A DNA stretch of 64,000 nt from JALEFZ01 sp038527485 (GTDB lineage Bacteria; Bacteroidota; Bacteroidia; J057), in NCBI GenBank assembly GCA_038527485.1, contig JBCBFT010000001.1, forward strand, positions 1 to 64,000, in the 5' to 3' direction. The notes under the pieces were generated by a model. It ran no database searches and was not told the origin of the DNA. It saw only the letters and a list, made by a program, of their open reading frames with translations. Every line of letters begins with the position of its first letter. Position 1 is the stretch's first letter. Below are positions 1-8,718 of the stretch, piece by piece. The translations under genes and the position numbers were made by a program.

Positions 1-1
1 A

Positions 2-532
2 TTTACAGCGACGCGCTTCATGCAGGGCCTTGAGATCAGTTGGTCTACCGAGGCACAAAAAGAAATCAAGTCTTTTACTTTGGAGCGCTCCTTCGACCAG
101 CAGACGTGGATAGAAGTACAACAGTTTGCGCCACTCGACAAAACGGAAGGATTGCTGCGTTTTCATATGATCGACAAAGACATCCATAAAGGAAGTAACT
201 TCTACCGAATCAGGAAGAATGATCAAGCAGGGACCCAAGCTTACAGCAACATCATAGCGGTAGAAGTACTCCCGACCAGCACCCACACCACCTTCTTATT
301 TCCAAATCCTGTGGTTTTTGGGACGACCATAGAACTAGACCTGCGACAGGCCAGTCGTGTGACCATTGGCTTGCGCAATAGTGACCACTCCTTAGTAGCC
401 AAAATTTATTCACAATACACAAGTATAGGTAAGCATATCATAGAGCTGGATATGGCGAATCTCCCACAAGGAGATTATCTCTGTGAAATCAAAGTGGGGA
501 ATGACATTGCATACCGAGAAATCAGGAAGTGA
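2..532 (+). CDS. C-terminal part of a T9SS type A cargo protein
   Basis: The reading frame is open from the window edge to the stop at 532, and the first ATG (position 20) lies inside a domain, so this is the 3' end of a longer gene. The visible residues begin with a fibronectin-III-like strand pattern (ISWSTEA, then FTLERSFDQQTW), which in this phylum usually directly precedes a sorting domain. The last 80 residues, from about FLFPNPV onward, fit a T9SS type A sorting domain: a Pro-Asn-Pro near the start, alternating hydrophobic strands, a Leu-Pro-x-Gly-x-Tyr turn and a short basic end. Such domains direct export through the Por/T9SS machinery and are then cleaved. The function of the missing N-terminal part cannot be judged. 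Confidence 0.8.
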   Translation, partial: FTATRFMQGLEISWSTEAQKEIKSFTLERSFDQQTWIEVQQFAPLDKTEGLLRFHMIDKDIHKGSNFYRIRKNDQAGTQAYSNIIAVEVLPTSTHTTFLFPNPVVFGTTIELDLRQASRVTIGLRNSDHSLVAKIYSQYTSIGKHIIELDMANLPQGDYLCEIKVGNDIAYREIRK

Positions 533-563
533 TTTCCCTTCGTTTGATGTAGACAAAGGAGGA

Positions 564-592
564 GGTAGGCCGCTAGGGTCTGCCTTTTTTTT
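564..592 (+). terminator. Rho-independent terminator between convergent genes
   Basis: A GC-rich stem pairs GGTAG with CTGCC (one G-U pair) and is followed at once by a run of eight T. It lies 32 bases after the stop of the T9SS cargo gene and between two converging genes, which suits termination of the plus-strand transcript. Confidence 0.7.
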
Positions 593-626
593 GATGTGGG
601 ATATTTTTATACAAGACTCTCTCCAA

Positions 627-1430
627 TTACTTATCCCCTCGGATTTGTTGCATCTGCAAGGCTTCTTGATAGCCACGAATAGCGTCAAAGATGGCATAAG
701 CAATCTCTTTCTGCCCTGTATCTTTGGCGAGGTAGGACTCTTCTTTAAGGTTGGAGATGAAGCCAATTTCTGTGAGGACAGCTGGCATACCCGACATATA
801 CAATACCACAAATGGGGCTTGCTTGACACCTCTATCTATACGGCCTAGATTTTCTCTATAGTTATTTTGAAGGCGCTGGGCCATTTGCAGGCTTTCACTT
901 CGAAAAACATCCTTCAGCACTTGCAGATAAATCAGTCCCTCAGGCGAGTGAGGGTCAAACCCGCCATACACATCTGCATGATTTTCCTCAAACAACATGG
1001 CTTGGTTTTCCTTGATCACTGTCTCATATCCCTCCTGGCCCTTGTTGACACCTAGTACATAGGTTTCTGCTCCTTGACGATCCTTTTGCTTCATGGCATT
1101 GCAGTGGATGCTAATGAAAAAGTCTCCTTTGGCATCCTGGGCAATACGGCCGCGCTCATGCAAGGGAATAAAGGTATCGGTCTCACGCGTCAAGACGATG
1201 TTCATCTGACGATAATAGGTCTGCAAGGTATCGCGAAGGTATTTGGCAACCTTCAGGGCAATGTCCTTTTCGTACTTATTTTTACCGACCGCTCCAGGAT
1301 CTTTTCCTCCATGACCAGGGTCAATGATGAGTGTCTGGATCGGGAGTGCCTGTTGTTGGGCATAGAGATCAGAAATTCCTCCTCCACACCAAAGACTGAA
1401 TATCAGCCCAATAAGAATATATTTGGTCAT
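627..1430 (-). CDS. N-acetylmuramoyl-L-alanine amidase (Amidase_3)
   Basis: This zinc amidase cleaves the bond between N-acetylmuramic acid and the stem peptide in peptidoglycan, outside the inner membrane. I chose the ATG at 1430 because it gives a compact signal peptide (TKYILIGLIFSLWCGGG, cleavage near YAQQ); an upstream in-frame ATG at 1478 would add 16 charged residues in front of it. The family landmarks are present in order: IDPGHGGKDPG with the first zinc histidine, a glutamate in KYEKDIAL, SIHCNA with the second histidine, and the catalytic glutamate in VLTEIGFISN near the C-terminus. The length of 267 residues fits AmiA/B/C-type enzymes without extra cell-wall-binding repeats. It is transcribed divergently from lptD. 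A role in daughter-cell separation is inferred from the family. Confidence 0.9.
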   Translation of the reverse strand: MTKYILIGLIFSLWCGGGISDLYAQQQALPIQTLIIDPGHGGKDPGAVGKNKYEKDIALKVAKYLRDTLQTYYRQMNIVLTRETDTFIPLHERGRIAQDAKGDFFISIHCNAMKQKDRQGAETYVLGVNKGQEGYETVIKENQAMLFEENHADVYGGFDPHSPEGLIYLQVLKDVFRSESLQMAQRLQNNYRENLGRIDRGVKQAPFVVLYMSGMPAVLTEIGFISNLKEESYLAKDTGQKEIAYAIFDAIRGYQEALQMQQIRGDK

Positions 1431-1471
1431 GACCAACCGCTTTATCTGAATGCTACACCTTGATAACGTTA

Positions 1472-1497
1472 TTTGCATGGAAAACTATGTATATTTG
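1472..1497 (+). promoter_or_regulatory. Bacteroidota-type promoter for lptD
   Basis: TATATTTG (1490-1497) matches the -7 box TAnnTTTG exactly, and TTTG (1472-1475) lies 14 bases upstream, close to the usual -33 spacing. The lptD start codon is 50 bases downstream. It sits in the short divergent spacer between the amidase gene and lptD. Confidence 0.55.
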
Positions 1498-1547
1498 GCC
1501 GCTGTAAAAATCTGTTTCGAAGCAGGTTTTAACATTTTGCTCTCGAC

Positions 1548-4328
1548 ATGTCACTTAGAACCAGATATTTTATCCTTCAACACGTACTCATCATTGGGCT
1601 TTTCAGTCTGACCTTTCCCCGTATATTTGCTCAAACAGATACGACAGTCATAGATTCTCCCCCTCCTCCTGTCGCCCAACCCTCCTTCTCGCTAGATTCT
1701 GCTTTTAATCCCCTCCCACCTGATTCTTCTCGTACTCAAAAAGGTCCTGCCAACCGTCAGCAGCTTATCATTGATTCCCTCCAAAAGGTGAGTCAGCTCA
1801 AAGCTTCTGTTTCCTACAAGGCACAAGACTCTATTGTCTACGATATTAAAAGCAATCAGTTGATCCTCTACAGTTCAGGTCAAAACATGGGACAAATCGA
1901 CTATGATGATCTCCAACTGAAAGCAGCCAAAATCCAGATCAATGTAGATGATCAAAGCCTATACGCAGAGGGAATAGAGGACAAAGAAGGGGACCTTCAG
2001 GGTCAGCCAGAGTTTACCCAAGATGGAGAAACCGTCAAGTCTCGTACAGTAGCCTACAATTTCAATACCCAGAAAGGCCGTGCGACAGGTGGGCGGATTG
2101 TGCAGGGAGATGGATTTATCCTGGCAGATGTGACCAAGTATCAGGAAGATGGCTCGCTACATGGCTTAGGAGGAAAGTATACTTCATGTGATCTGGATCA
2201 TCCGCATTACTACATTCGTGCCCAAAAAATCAAAGTACTGCCCAACCAGCAAATCATCACAGGGCCACTCCGTTTGGTCATCGCAGACGTACCACTCCCT
2301 ATAATCGTGCCATTCGGATTTTTACCCAATCAAAAAAAGGGCCAGAAAAATGGACTCATCCTCCCACAGTATGGAAATTCTGATACGAGAGGCCTCTTTT
2401 TACGTGGAATCGGATATTACTGGGATGTCAATGACTTTTTAGGCATCACATTCAACTCAGACCTTTATTCTCGTGGGGGCTGGCTCGTGGGGGCTACTGC
2501 GAACTACAAAATAAAATATAAATACTCTGGGACCATTGGATTTGATTATACCAAGATCGTCCAAAACGAAAGAGGAGATCCCGACTTTAGCCGTACCCTG
2601 ACATGGAAACTCAGATGGCAACACAATCAACCCATCAATCCTACCGCAAGATTCAGTGCTTCGGTCAATTTTTCCAACTCCAATCAGTTTCAGCGTCAGG
2701 CTACCTACAACCTAAATGACGTCCTCAGTAACGATGTAACCTCTTCTATTTCTTTCCAGAAGAGATTCAACAACCTCCCTTTTTCACTCAGCGTGAATGC
2801 CAACCATCGTCAAGACCTTAGCGATGGGACGATGAGTCTGGATGCACCCTCGATTAACTTGAGCATGACGCGCCAGACCCCTTTCAAAAATGTTGACAAT
2901 GAATATCTGGGTTTCCTGAAGCAGCTGGGATTCACCTACAGAATGGATGCTCGAAACTCCATTCCTACTGTCCAGGACTCCCTTTTCTTCGATGTGCTTT
3001 TCCAGACATCCGATACCATCAGTTTCTTTGCCAATGAAAATGATACGGCGCTCACGAGGAGACCTGTCAATGAGTTTTTCAACAATGGTGCAAGACACAG
3101 CATACAGGGAAATACCAGCATCAAGCTTTTCAAATACCTCAATATTCCTATCAGTTTTGACTATCAGGATTTATGGTATACCGAGAGGACATTGAAGGTG
3201 TGGGATGCTGAGAACGAACAGGTTGTAACGAGTCAGGTTCCAGGCTTCATTCGCGCCTTTGACTACTCCGCCAATGTCAATGCCACGACTGTATTTTATG
3301 GCATTTACGGATTCAAAAGATCTAGGCGGCAGACGGCTTTTCGCCAGCAGTTCAACCTCTCCATGGGATATACCTATCAACCCGATTTCTCTACCGAAAA
3401 CTTTGGTTTTTATGACAAGGTCCAGACTGATGCTACAGGAGAAAACTTTGAAACCTACAGCATTTTCTCTGGGGGAATATATGGGAGTCCAGGAAATAGC
3501 GAAAGGCAGTCCATCACCTTCGGTTTGGGGAGCTCGCTGGAGATGAAAACGCGGAAAAAGGAGAGTTTTGAGCCTGATTTTGATGAAAGTCAGGATAAGT
3601 TCATTCGTTCCAAAATCATCGACAACATTCGAATTGGTACTTCTTACAACTTGGCGGCAGATAGTCTACAGCTTGCACCTATCAGCCTTTCTGCCCGTAC
3701 CCGTCTGTTCAATAATAAGCTCGCCATCAATGCCTCTTCCACCTTTGATCCTTATGTATATGGCGCGCCTGAGGTCTCTTTTCCTATCGAGCCGATCAGC
3801 GCACGGAAGCTGAATCAGTTCTTGATTGTGGAGGAAGGAAGGTTGGCACGCCTGACCTCTGCCCGTTTGAGTTTGACCACTTCTTTTCGTTCCAAAAAAC
3901 CCGAAAAACGCGGAGTGAAAACGCCAGGGTTTGATGCGGAGGAATTTGCCTACATCCAGCAAAACTACAACCAGTACTATGACTTCAGTATCCCTTGGAG
4001 TGTCAATTTGAACTACAACTTTTCCTACTCTCGCAATACCTTAGCCGCCCCTAATATCCGATCTACTGTCAATGTATCGGGAGATTTCAACTTCACCCCC
4101 AACTGGAAGGTAGGCTACACTACGGGATTTGATATGGTTTCTGCCAAAGCTACCACTACCAGTATCACCATCACGCGTCCGCTGCACTGCTGGCAGTTTT
4201 CCTTCCGATGGGTTCCTTTTGGAGAGTACAAGAGTTATTCGCTCGTGATCTCAGTTAGGAGTGCGACACTCAGCGCTTTGCGTCTGACGAAGAACCAATC
4301 TTGGCAAGATCAATTCTCCACTTTGTAA
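1548..4328 (+). CDS. lptD: LptD-like LPS assembly outer-membrane protein
   Basis: The 926-residue product has a signal peptide (cleavage near IFAQ), a proline- and serine-rich linker, and then an OstA/LptA-like beta-jellyroll at about residues 90-230 (SYKAQDSIVYDIKSNQLILY, followed by repeated strands ending in KYTSCDLDHPHYYIRA). The rest is a long beta-barrel rich in aromatic alternating strands. The phrase on the terminal barrel strand, WQFSFRWVPFGEYKSYSLVI, is typical of the Bacteroidota group of putative LptD proteins. LptD inserts lipopolysaccharide into the outer leaflet together with the lipoprotein LptE. No LptE is visible next to it. The cysteines that form the disulfides of E. coli LptD are not conserved here, which is normal for this phylum. 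Confidence 0.88.
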   Translation: MSLRTRYFILQHVLIIGLFSLTFPRIFAQTDTTVIDSPPPPVAQPSFSLDSAFNPLPPDSSRTQKGPANRQQLIIDSLQKVSQLKASVSYKAQDSIVYDIKSNQLILYSSGQNMGQIDYDDLQLKAAKIQINVDDQSLYAEGIEDKEGDLQGQPEFTQDGETVKSRTVAYNFNTQKGRATGGRIVQGDGFILADVTKYQEDGSLHGLGGKYTSCDLDHPHYYIRAQKIKVLPNQQIITGPLRLVIADVPLPIIVPFGFLPNQKKGQKNGLILPQYGNSDTRGLFLRGIGYYWDVNDFLGITFNSDLYSRGGWLVGATANYKIKYKYSGTIGFDYTKIVQNERGDPDFSRTLTWKLRWQHNQPINPTARFSASVNFSNSNQFQRQATYNLNDVLSNDVTSSISFQKRFNNLPFSLSVNANHRQDLSDGTMSLDAPSINLSMTRQTPFKNVDNEYLGFLKQLGFTYRMDARNSIPTVQDSLFFDVLFQTSDTISFFANENDTALTRRPVNEFFNNGARHSIQGNTSIKLFKYLNIPISFDYQDLWYTERTLKVWDAENEQVVTSQVPGFIRAFDYSANVNATTVFYGIYGFKRSRRQTAFRQQFNLSMGYTYQPDFSTENFGFYDKVQTDATGENFETYSIFSGGIYGSPGNSERQSITFGLGSSLEMKTRKKESFEPDFDESQDKFIRSKIIDNIRIGTSYNLAADSLQLAPISLSARTRLFNNKLAINASSTFDPYVYGAPEVSFPIEPISARKLNQFLIVEEGRLARLTSARLSLTTSFRSKKPEKRGVKTPGFDAEEFAYIQQNYNQYYDFSIPWSVNLNYNFSYSRNTLAAPNIRSTVNVSGDFNFTPNWKVGYTTGFDMVSAKATTTSITITRPLHCWQFSFRWVPFGEYKSYSLVISVRSATLSALRLTKNQSWQDQFSTL

Positions 4329-4497
4329 AGCACTGGCCACGCCATAAGGTGATCCGACACAAAAATCTTCCACGATAATCTAAAAGTTCATTCTTTCTCC
4401 TTTCTAAATTCTCTTTTTGCGATTGGTTTATTTACATTCGTCCTGGTTTTTCATGCTTGCCACACATTTCAAAACGACAACTACTAGAGGGAACGAC

Positions 4498-7224
4498 ATG
4501 CAAGTGACCTTTCGCATTCATTTCATGACCCAATGGGGTCAACGCCTCTTCATTCTAGGCGATCATTCTTTGCTCCAGGGACCTCAAAATCAGGAAGGTG
4601 TCCCCCTTCATTATCTAGGAAATGGACAATGGGAACTACCAATCAAATTGCCCGATTCCTTCTCAGGTGAGATCTCCTACAAATATTATATTCTCAATGA
4701 AGGTCGCGGTAGCCGTGAGGAGGAATTTGGTACCCCCAGGTCCCTTCACATCCCAACCAAACGCTTCAATGAAATCCACACTTCAGATACATGGCGCAGT
4801 AGCTGGGAGGAAGATAATGTGCATTTGAGTGCAGCCTTTCTGCGCACTTTGACCCAAAGAGAAGCTCCTATTGCGGGTACGACTCCCAAAGGAAGTATTC
4901 ATCGCTTTCAGCTAAGAGCAGGGCAGATTGCGCGCAATCATGGCATTGCCATCGTAGGAGGACATCCGGATTTGGGAAACTGGGATGAAAGCAAAGCGAT
5001 AGAACTGAGCGATGCGCATTTCCCTTTTTGGTCAGTAGACCTTTCGCTCAAAGGCCCCAGCCAAACCATCGAATACAAATTGCTCCTTATAGACAAGGAT
5101 ACGAAAGCGGTCATTGGTTGGGAAAATAGAGACAATCGCCGCTTTGTTCATCTACAAAGCAGGAAAACGAAGCAACTATTTGTCCACAATGAAGAATTCT
5201 TTGCGCATCCTCATGGCAACTGGCGTGGATCGGGACTCGCTGTTCCTGTCTTTTCTCTTCGCAGCAAAGAAAGCGGAGGTGTAGGAGAATTTACCGACTT
5301 GCGGTTGGTGGTAGATTGGGCAAAGAAAGCAGGGCAGGAAATCATCCAGATTCTTCCGATCAACGATACAGTCGCTACTCATACATGGATTGACTCTTAT
5401 CCTTATGCAGCGATTTCCGTTTTTGCCCTTCACCCCCTCTTCATGAATATGAAGCAGATGGGTCACTTAAAGGATCAAAAACTACAGCAAGAGATAGATA
5501 CCTTAGCCGCTTCCCAAAATACGCTGGAAGAGATCGATTACGAAGCTGTCATGGCCAATAAGTCTCGTTTCTTCAAAGCGCTGTATGATCAGGAGAAAAA
5601 GAAGTTCCTTCAAGACAAGGGCTTCAAAAGCTGGTTTGAAGCAAACCAAGAATGGCTTCTCCCCTATGCCGTCTTCTCCGCACTAAGAGATATATACAGG
5701 ACAGCCAACTTCCGTGCTTGGGAGGAACTGGGAACGTACGATGCAGCACAAGTTCAAGCTTATGCAGCGCCCGAAAGTGAAACTTATGACGATGTAGCGA
5801 TCCACTACTTCATTCAATACCACCTTCACTTGCAACTCTCAGGGGCGACAGATTACGCCCGCGCCCAAGGGATCTCACTAAAAGGAGATATACCTATCGG
5901 CATATATCGCCATAGTGTGGATGCGTGGATGTTTCCTCACCTCTACCACATGGACAAGCAGGCGGGGGCGCCACCTGATGATTTTGCTGTAGCAGGCCAA
6001 AATTGGCGATTCCCTACCTACAACTGGGAGGTCATGGCTCAAAACGACTATGCTTGGTGGAAAGCCCGAATGAAGCAACTCGCCAACTACTTCGATCTTT
6101 ATCGTATCGATCATATTTTGGGCTTCTTTCGTATCTGGCAGATTCCAGGTCATGCGATTCAGGGAATCATGGGACAATTCAATCCCAGCATGCCCTTGAG
6201 CATAGAAGAACTACAAGCGAGAGGTATCTGGTTTGATTATGAGCGTTTGGTCAAACCTTACATTCGCTGGCATATGCTCCCAACTTTCTTTGGAGATCAT
6301 GCACACTCAGTGATGCGAGAATTTCTGGACGAGTATGCGCCTCTATGCTACCACTTCAAGCCTGAGTTTGACAGCCAACGCAAAATCGAAGCCTACATTG
6401 ATCAAAAAGTGTCAGAATTTCCCGATTCCCAATGGTACTTTGATCGCATCAAAAATGGATTGTTGAGCTTGCACTCGGAGGTCATCTTCTTCGAAGCAGA
6501 AGGATCTGAAGGTCGTGCCTACGATCCGCGGATTGCCATGCATTTTACCTACAGCTACCGAGAGTTGGATGCAGGGCAACGCGGCGCATTAGATACCATC
6601 TATAATGATTACTTCTACCATCGCCACGAAGGATTCTGGCGCGATCAAGCCATGGTCAAACTTCCCGCACTCAAAGAAGCTACTGACATGCTCATCTGTG
6701 GGGAAGACTTAGGTATGGTACCTGATGTCGTACCTGGTGTAATGCGCGAACTGGGTATTTTGAGTCTAGAGATTCAGCGTATGCCTAAGGACCCCAAACG
6801 CACCTTTGGACATCCTGCAGATGCACCCTATTTGTCAGTAGTCAGTACTTCTACCCACGATATGCCCACGTTGAGAGGTTGGTGGGAAGCAGATCCGACA
6901 GCTACCCAGCAGTTTTACAATGAGATCCTGGGAGAAGGAGGAGGTGCCCCCTATTTCTGCGAGCCCTGGATTGCCGAGCGTATCATCGAGCAACATTTAT
7001 TCTCTCCTGCTATGTGGGCAATCTTCCCCTTACAGGACCTGCTTGCCATCGATGGCAGTCTACGCAGAGATAATCCAGGCGATGAGCAGATCAATGTCCC
7101 TGCCAATCCCGAACACTACTGGCGCTATCGTATGCACATCCACCTAGAAGACCTAATTGCCTCCGATGGCTTCAACGCACGATTGAAAGGTATGGTGAAG
7201 GCTTCAGGGAGATTGCATGGATGA
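4498..7224 (+). CDS. malQ: 4-alpha-glucanotransferase with tandem CBM20 (GH77)
   Basis: This enzyme transfers glucan segments between alpha-1,4-glucans (disproportionation), in the cytoplasm. The 908 residues contain two starch-binding CBM20 modules (about 2-100 and 125-215) followed by a GH77 barrel (about 245-900), the architecture of plant DPE2 and of Bacteroides MalQ. Catalytic landmarks are visible: nucleophile Asp538 in LYRIDHILGFFRIW, acid/base Glu736 in ICGEDLGMVPD and Asp788 in STSTHDMPTLRG. I chose the ATG at 4498, preceded by AGAGGGA, over an in-frame TTG at 4417, because the CBM20 fold begins immediately after it. It is the first gene of a run with a GH63-like glycosidase and a symporter, although a palindrome cluster separates it from them. 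Confidence 0.93.
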   Translation: MQVTFRIHFMTQWGQRLFILGDHSLLQGPQNQEGVPLHYLGNGQWELPIKLPDSFSGEISYKYYILNEGRGSREEEFGTPRSLHIPTKRFNEIHTSDTWRSSWEEDNVHLSAAFLRTLTQREAPIAGTTPKGSIHRFQLRAGQIARNHGIAIVGGHPDLGNWDESKAIELSDAHFPFWSVDLSLKGPSQTIEYKLLLIDKDTKAVIGWENRDNRRFVHLQSRKTKQLFVHNEEFFAHPHGNWRGSGLAVPVFSLRSKESGGVGEFTDLRLVVDWAKKAGQEIIQILPINDTVATHTWIDSYPYAAISVFALHPLFMNMKQMGHLKDQKLQQEIDTLAASQNTLEEIDYEAVMANKSRFFKALYDQEKKKFLQDKGFKSWFEANQEWLLPYAVFSALRDIYRTANFRAWEELGTYDAAQVQAYAAPESETYDDVAIHYFIQYHLHLQLSGATDYARAQGISLKGDIPIGIYRHSVDAWMFPHLYHMDKQAGAPPDDFAVAGQNWRFPTYNWEVMAQNDYAWWKARMKQLANYFDLYRIDHILGFFRIWQIPGHAIQGIMGQFNPSMPLSIEELQARGIWFDYERLVKPYIRWHMLPTFFGDHAHSVMREFLDEYAPLCYHFKPEFDSQRKIEAYIDQKVSEFPDSQWYFDRIKNGLLSLHSEVIFFEAEGSEGRAYDPRIAMHFTYSYRELDAGQRGALDTIYNDYFYHRHEGFWRDQAMVKLPALKEATDMLICGEDLGMVPDVVPGVMRELGILSLEIQRMPKDPKRTFGHPADAPYLSVVSTSTHDMPTLRGWWEADPTATQQFYNEILGEGGGAPYFCEPWIAERIIEQHLFSPAMWAIFPLQDLLAIDGSLRRDNPGDEQINVPANPEHYWRYRMHIHLEDLIASDGFNARLKGMVKASGRLHG

Positions 7225-7390
7225 TTTTTGTACACGCTAAGGCGTGTACAAAAATTATGACCACAGATATCGTAGGTACACGCTATGGCGTGTACGAATT
7301 AGATGTAGGTGCATGCCATGTACAAATTAGATGATCGGCTAGGTACACGCCATGGCATGTACAAAAAATGACCACGCCATGGCGGTGGTC
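7225..7390. repeat. Cluster of five palindromic repeat units
   Basis: Five related inverted repeats lie directly after malQ. Unit 1 (7225-7254) has perfect 13-base arms around TAAG, with GTACACGC as its core. Unit 2 (7276-7295) is GTACACGC-TATG-GCGTGTAC. Unit 3 (about 7309-7323) is degenerate. Unit 4 (7343-7362) is GTACACGC-CATG-GCATGTAC with one mismatch. Unit 5 (7370-7390) has a different core, CCACGCC/GCGGTGG. The units are joined by similar short linkers (AAATTAGATG-like). This resembles REP/BIME-type clusters. Unit 1 could also act as a transcription terminator for malQ. Confidence 0.8.
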
Positions 7391-7404
7391 CTACGCATAA
7401 AAAT

Positions 7405-8718
7405 ATGGACTACCCACACTTACTCCCCCTTGCTCAAGATGTATTAAAAAATAACTGGAAAGGTGGCTTTACCATTCCCACCCATAATCTATACCCCTTT
7501 CAATGGAATTGGGACTCTGGTTTTATCTGTTTGGGGCATCAGTATATGGATGTACAGCGTGCCATTCAGGAGCTAGATTCGCTTTTTTCTGGACAATGGG
7601 AAAACGGCCTACTCCCGCATATTATTTTCCATAGTGAAAATGAAAAGACTTACTTTCCCAATTTTGATTTTTGGGAATCAAATGTGAACCCGGGCGCACC
7701 TAGTTATCCTAAATCCTCAGGCATTACACAACCTCCTGTACATGGCTTTATCTTAGAATATCTCCTACGTACCCATCCTCAACATGCAGAGCTTGAAGCA
7801 TTTGCCCGAACCCTCTTCCCCAAAATTGTCCATTATCACCGCTTTCTCTATCAGTACAGAGATCCACAGAAGGAAGGTTTGATGTTTATCTTCCATCCAT
7901 GGGAGTCGGGTCGGGATAATTCTCCGCTATGGGATGCCTCTTTGGATCGCATCCACTTGAAGCCTGGGGATCTTCCACCTTACAAACGAAAAGATTTGGC
8001 ACTTGCCGATGCTTCTGAACGTCCCACTTCTGCCCAATATGATCGCTATGTATACTTGTTGTTGTTAGGGAAGAAGTATCAATATGATGGCGTCGGTATT
8101 GCAGAAGAGAGTCCTTTCCTGATACAGGATGCCATGATGAATGCCATTTTGATCCGCTCCAATGCAGGCCTGATATCCGTGGGTAAACAATTGGGGCTTG
8201 ATGTAGGGGAAATAGAAGAATGGCAGCAGCAAAGTCTCCGTTCGTTTCGGGAAAAGTGTTGGAACGAAGCTGTAGGGATGTATACCTCCTATGATCTACG
8301 GGAGCAACAGCAAATAGTCGAGAGGGAAATCGGAGGTATCGTTCCTCTTTTTGCTCGCATACCTAACCAAAAGCAAGCAGAGCGTATGCACCAATACCTA
8401 GAGGATCTACACCATCGGGGCTTCTACCTCATGCCTACCTTTGATGTAGATAGTCCCCAATTTGACTCGCGGAGATATTGGCGGGGACCGATATGGCCGC
8501 ACATGAATTGGATGATTCACGAAGGGTTGAAGGAATATAGGTTTGATAAAACAGCCCGAATCGTCAGGGCTGACACACTTGAACTAGTAGAAAAATTCGG
8601 TTTTTTTGAATATTATGAACCCGAAAAATCTGTGGCTGCCCAACTTACAAAAGGATATGGAGGGGATAGATTTTCATGGACGGCCTCATCTATCATGGAT
8701 CTCATCCACGCATCATGA
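7405..8718 (+). CDS. GH63/MGH1-like (alpha/alpha)6 glycosidase
   Basis: The 437-residue product has no signal peptide and resembles the mannosylglycerate/glucosylglycerate hydrolase branch of GH63. Visible family-like features are NLYPFQWNWDSGF near residue 30 (aromatic box and the acid Asp of the WDS motif), FHPWESGRDNSPLWD near 170, a glutamate in VEREIGGIVPLFARIP near 310 (candidate base region), and the closing YWRGPIWPHMNWMI near 360. Related enzymes hydrolyse alpha-glycosidic bonds of small compatible solutes such as mannosylglycerate, glucosylglycerate or trehalose-like sugars. The true substrate here is unknown. Its stop codon overlaps the start of the next gene in an ATGA, so the two are translationally coupled to a sugar-type sodium symporter. 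That favours hydrolysis of an imported small glycoside. Confidence 0.75.
   Translation: MDYPHLLPLAQDVLKNNWKGGFTIPTHNLYPFQWNWDSGFICLGHQYMDVQRAIQELDSLFSGQWENGLLPHIIFHSENEKTYFPNFDFWESNVNPGAPSYPKSSGITQPPVHGFILEYLLRTHPQHAELEAFARTLFPKIVHYHRFLYQYRDPQKEGLMFIFHPWESGRDNSPLWDASLDRIHLKPGDLPPYKRKDLALADASERPTSAQYDRYVYLLLLGKKYQYDGVGIAEESPFLIQDAMMNAILIRSNAGLISVGKQLGLDVGEIEEWQQQSLRSFREKCWNEAVGMYTSYDLREQQQIVEREIGGIVPLFARIPNQKQAERMHQYLEDLHHRGFYLMPTFDVDSPQFDSRRYWRGPIWPHMNWMIHEGLKEYRFDKTARIVRADTLELVEKFGFFEYYEPEKSVAAQLTKGYGGDRFSWTASSIMDLIHAS

Noticed and set aside
4417..4497. TTG start upstream of malQ
   Set aside because: The extra 27 residues do not belong to the CBM20 fold, while the ATG at 4498 has a purine-rich site in front and starts the first strand.
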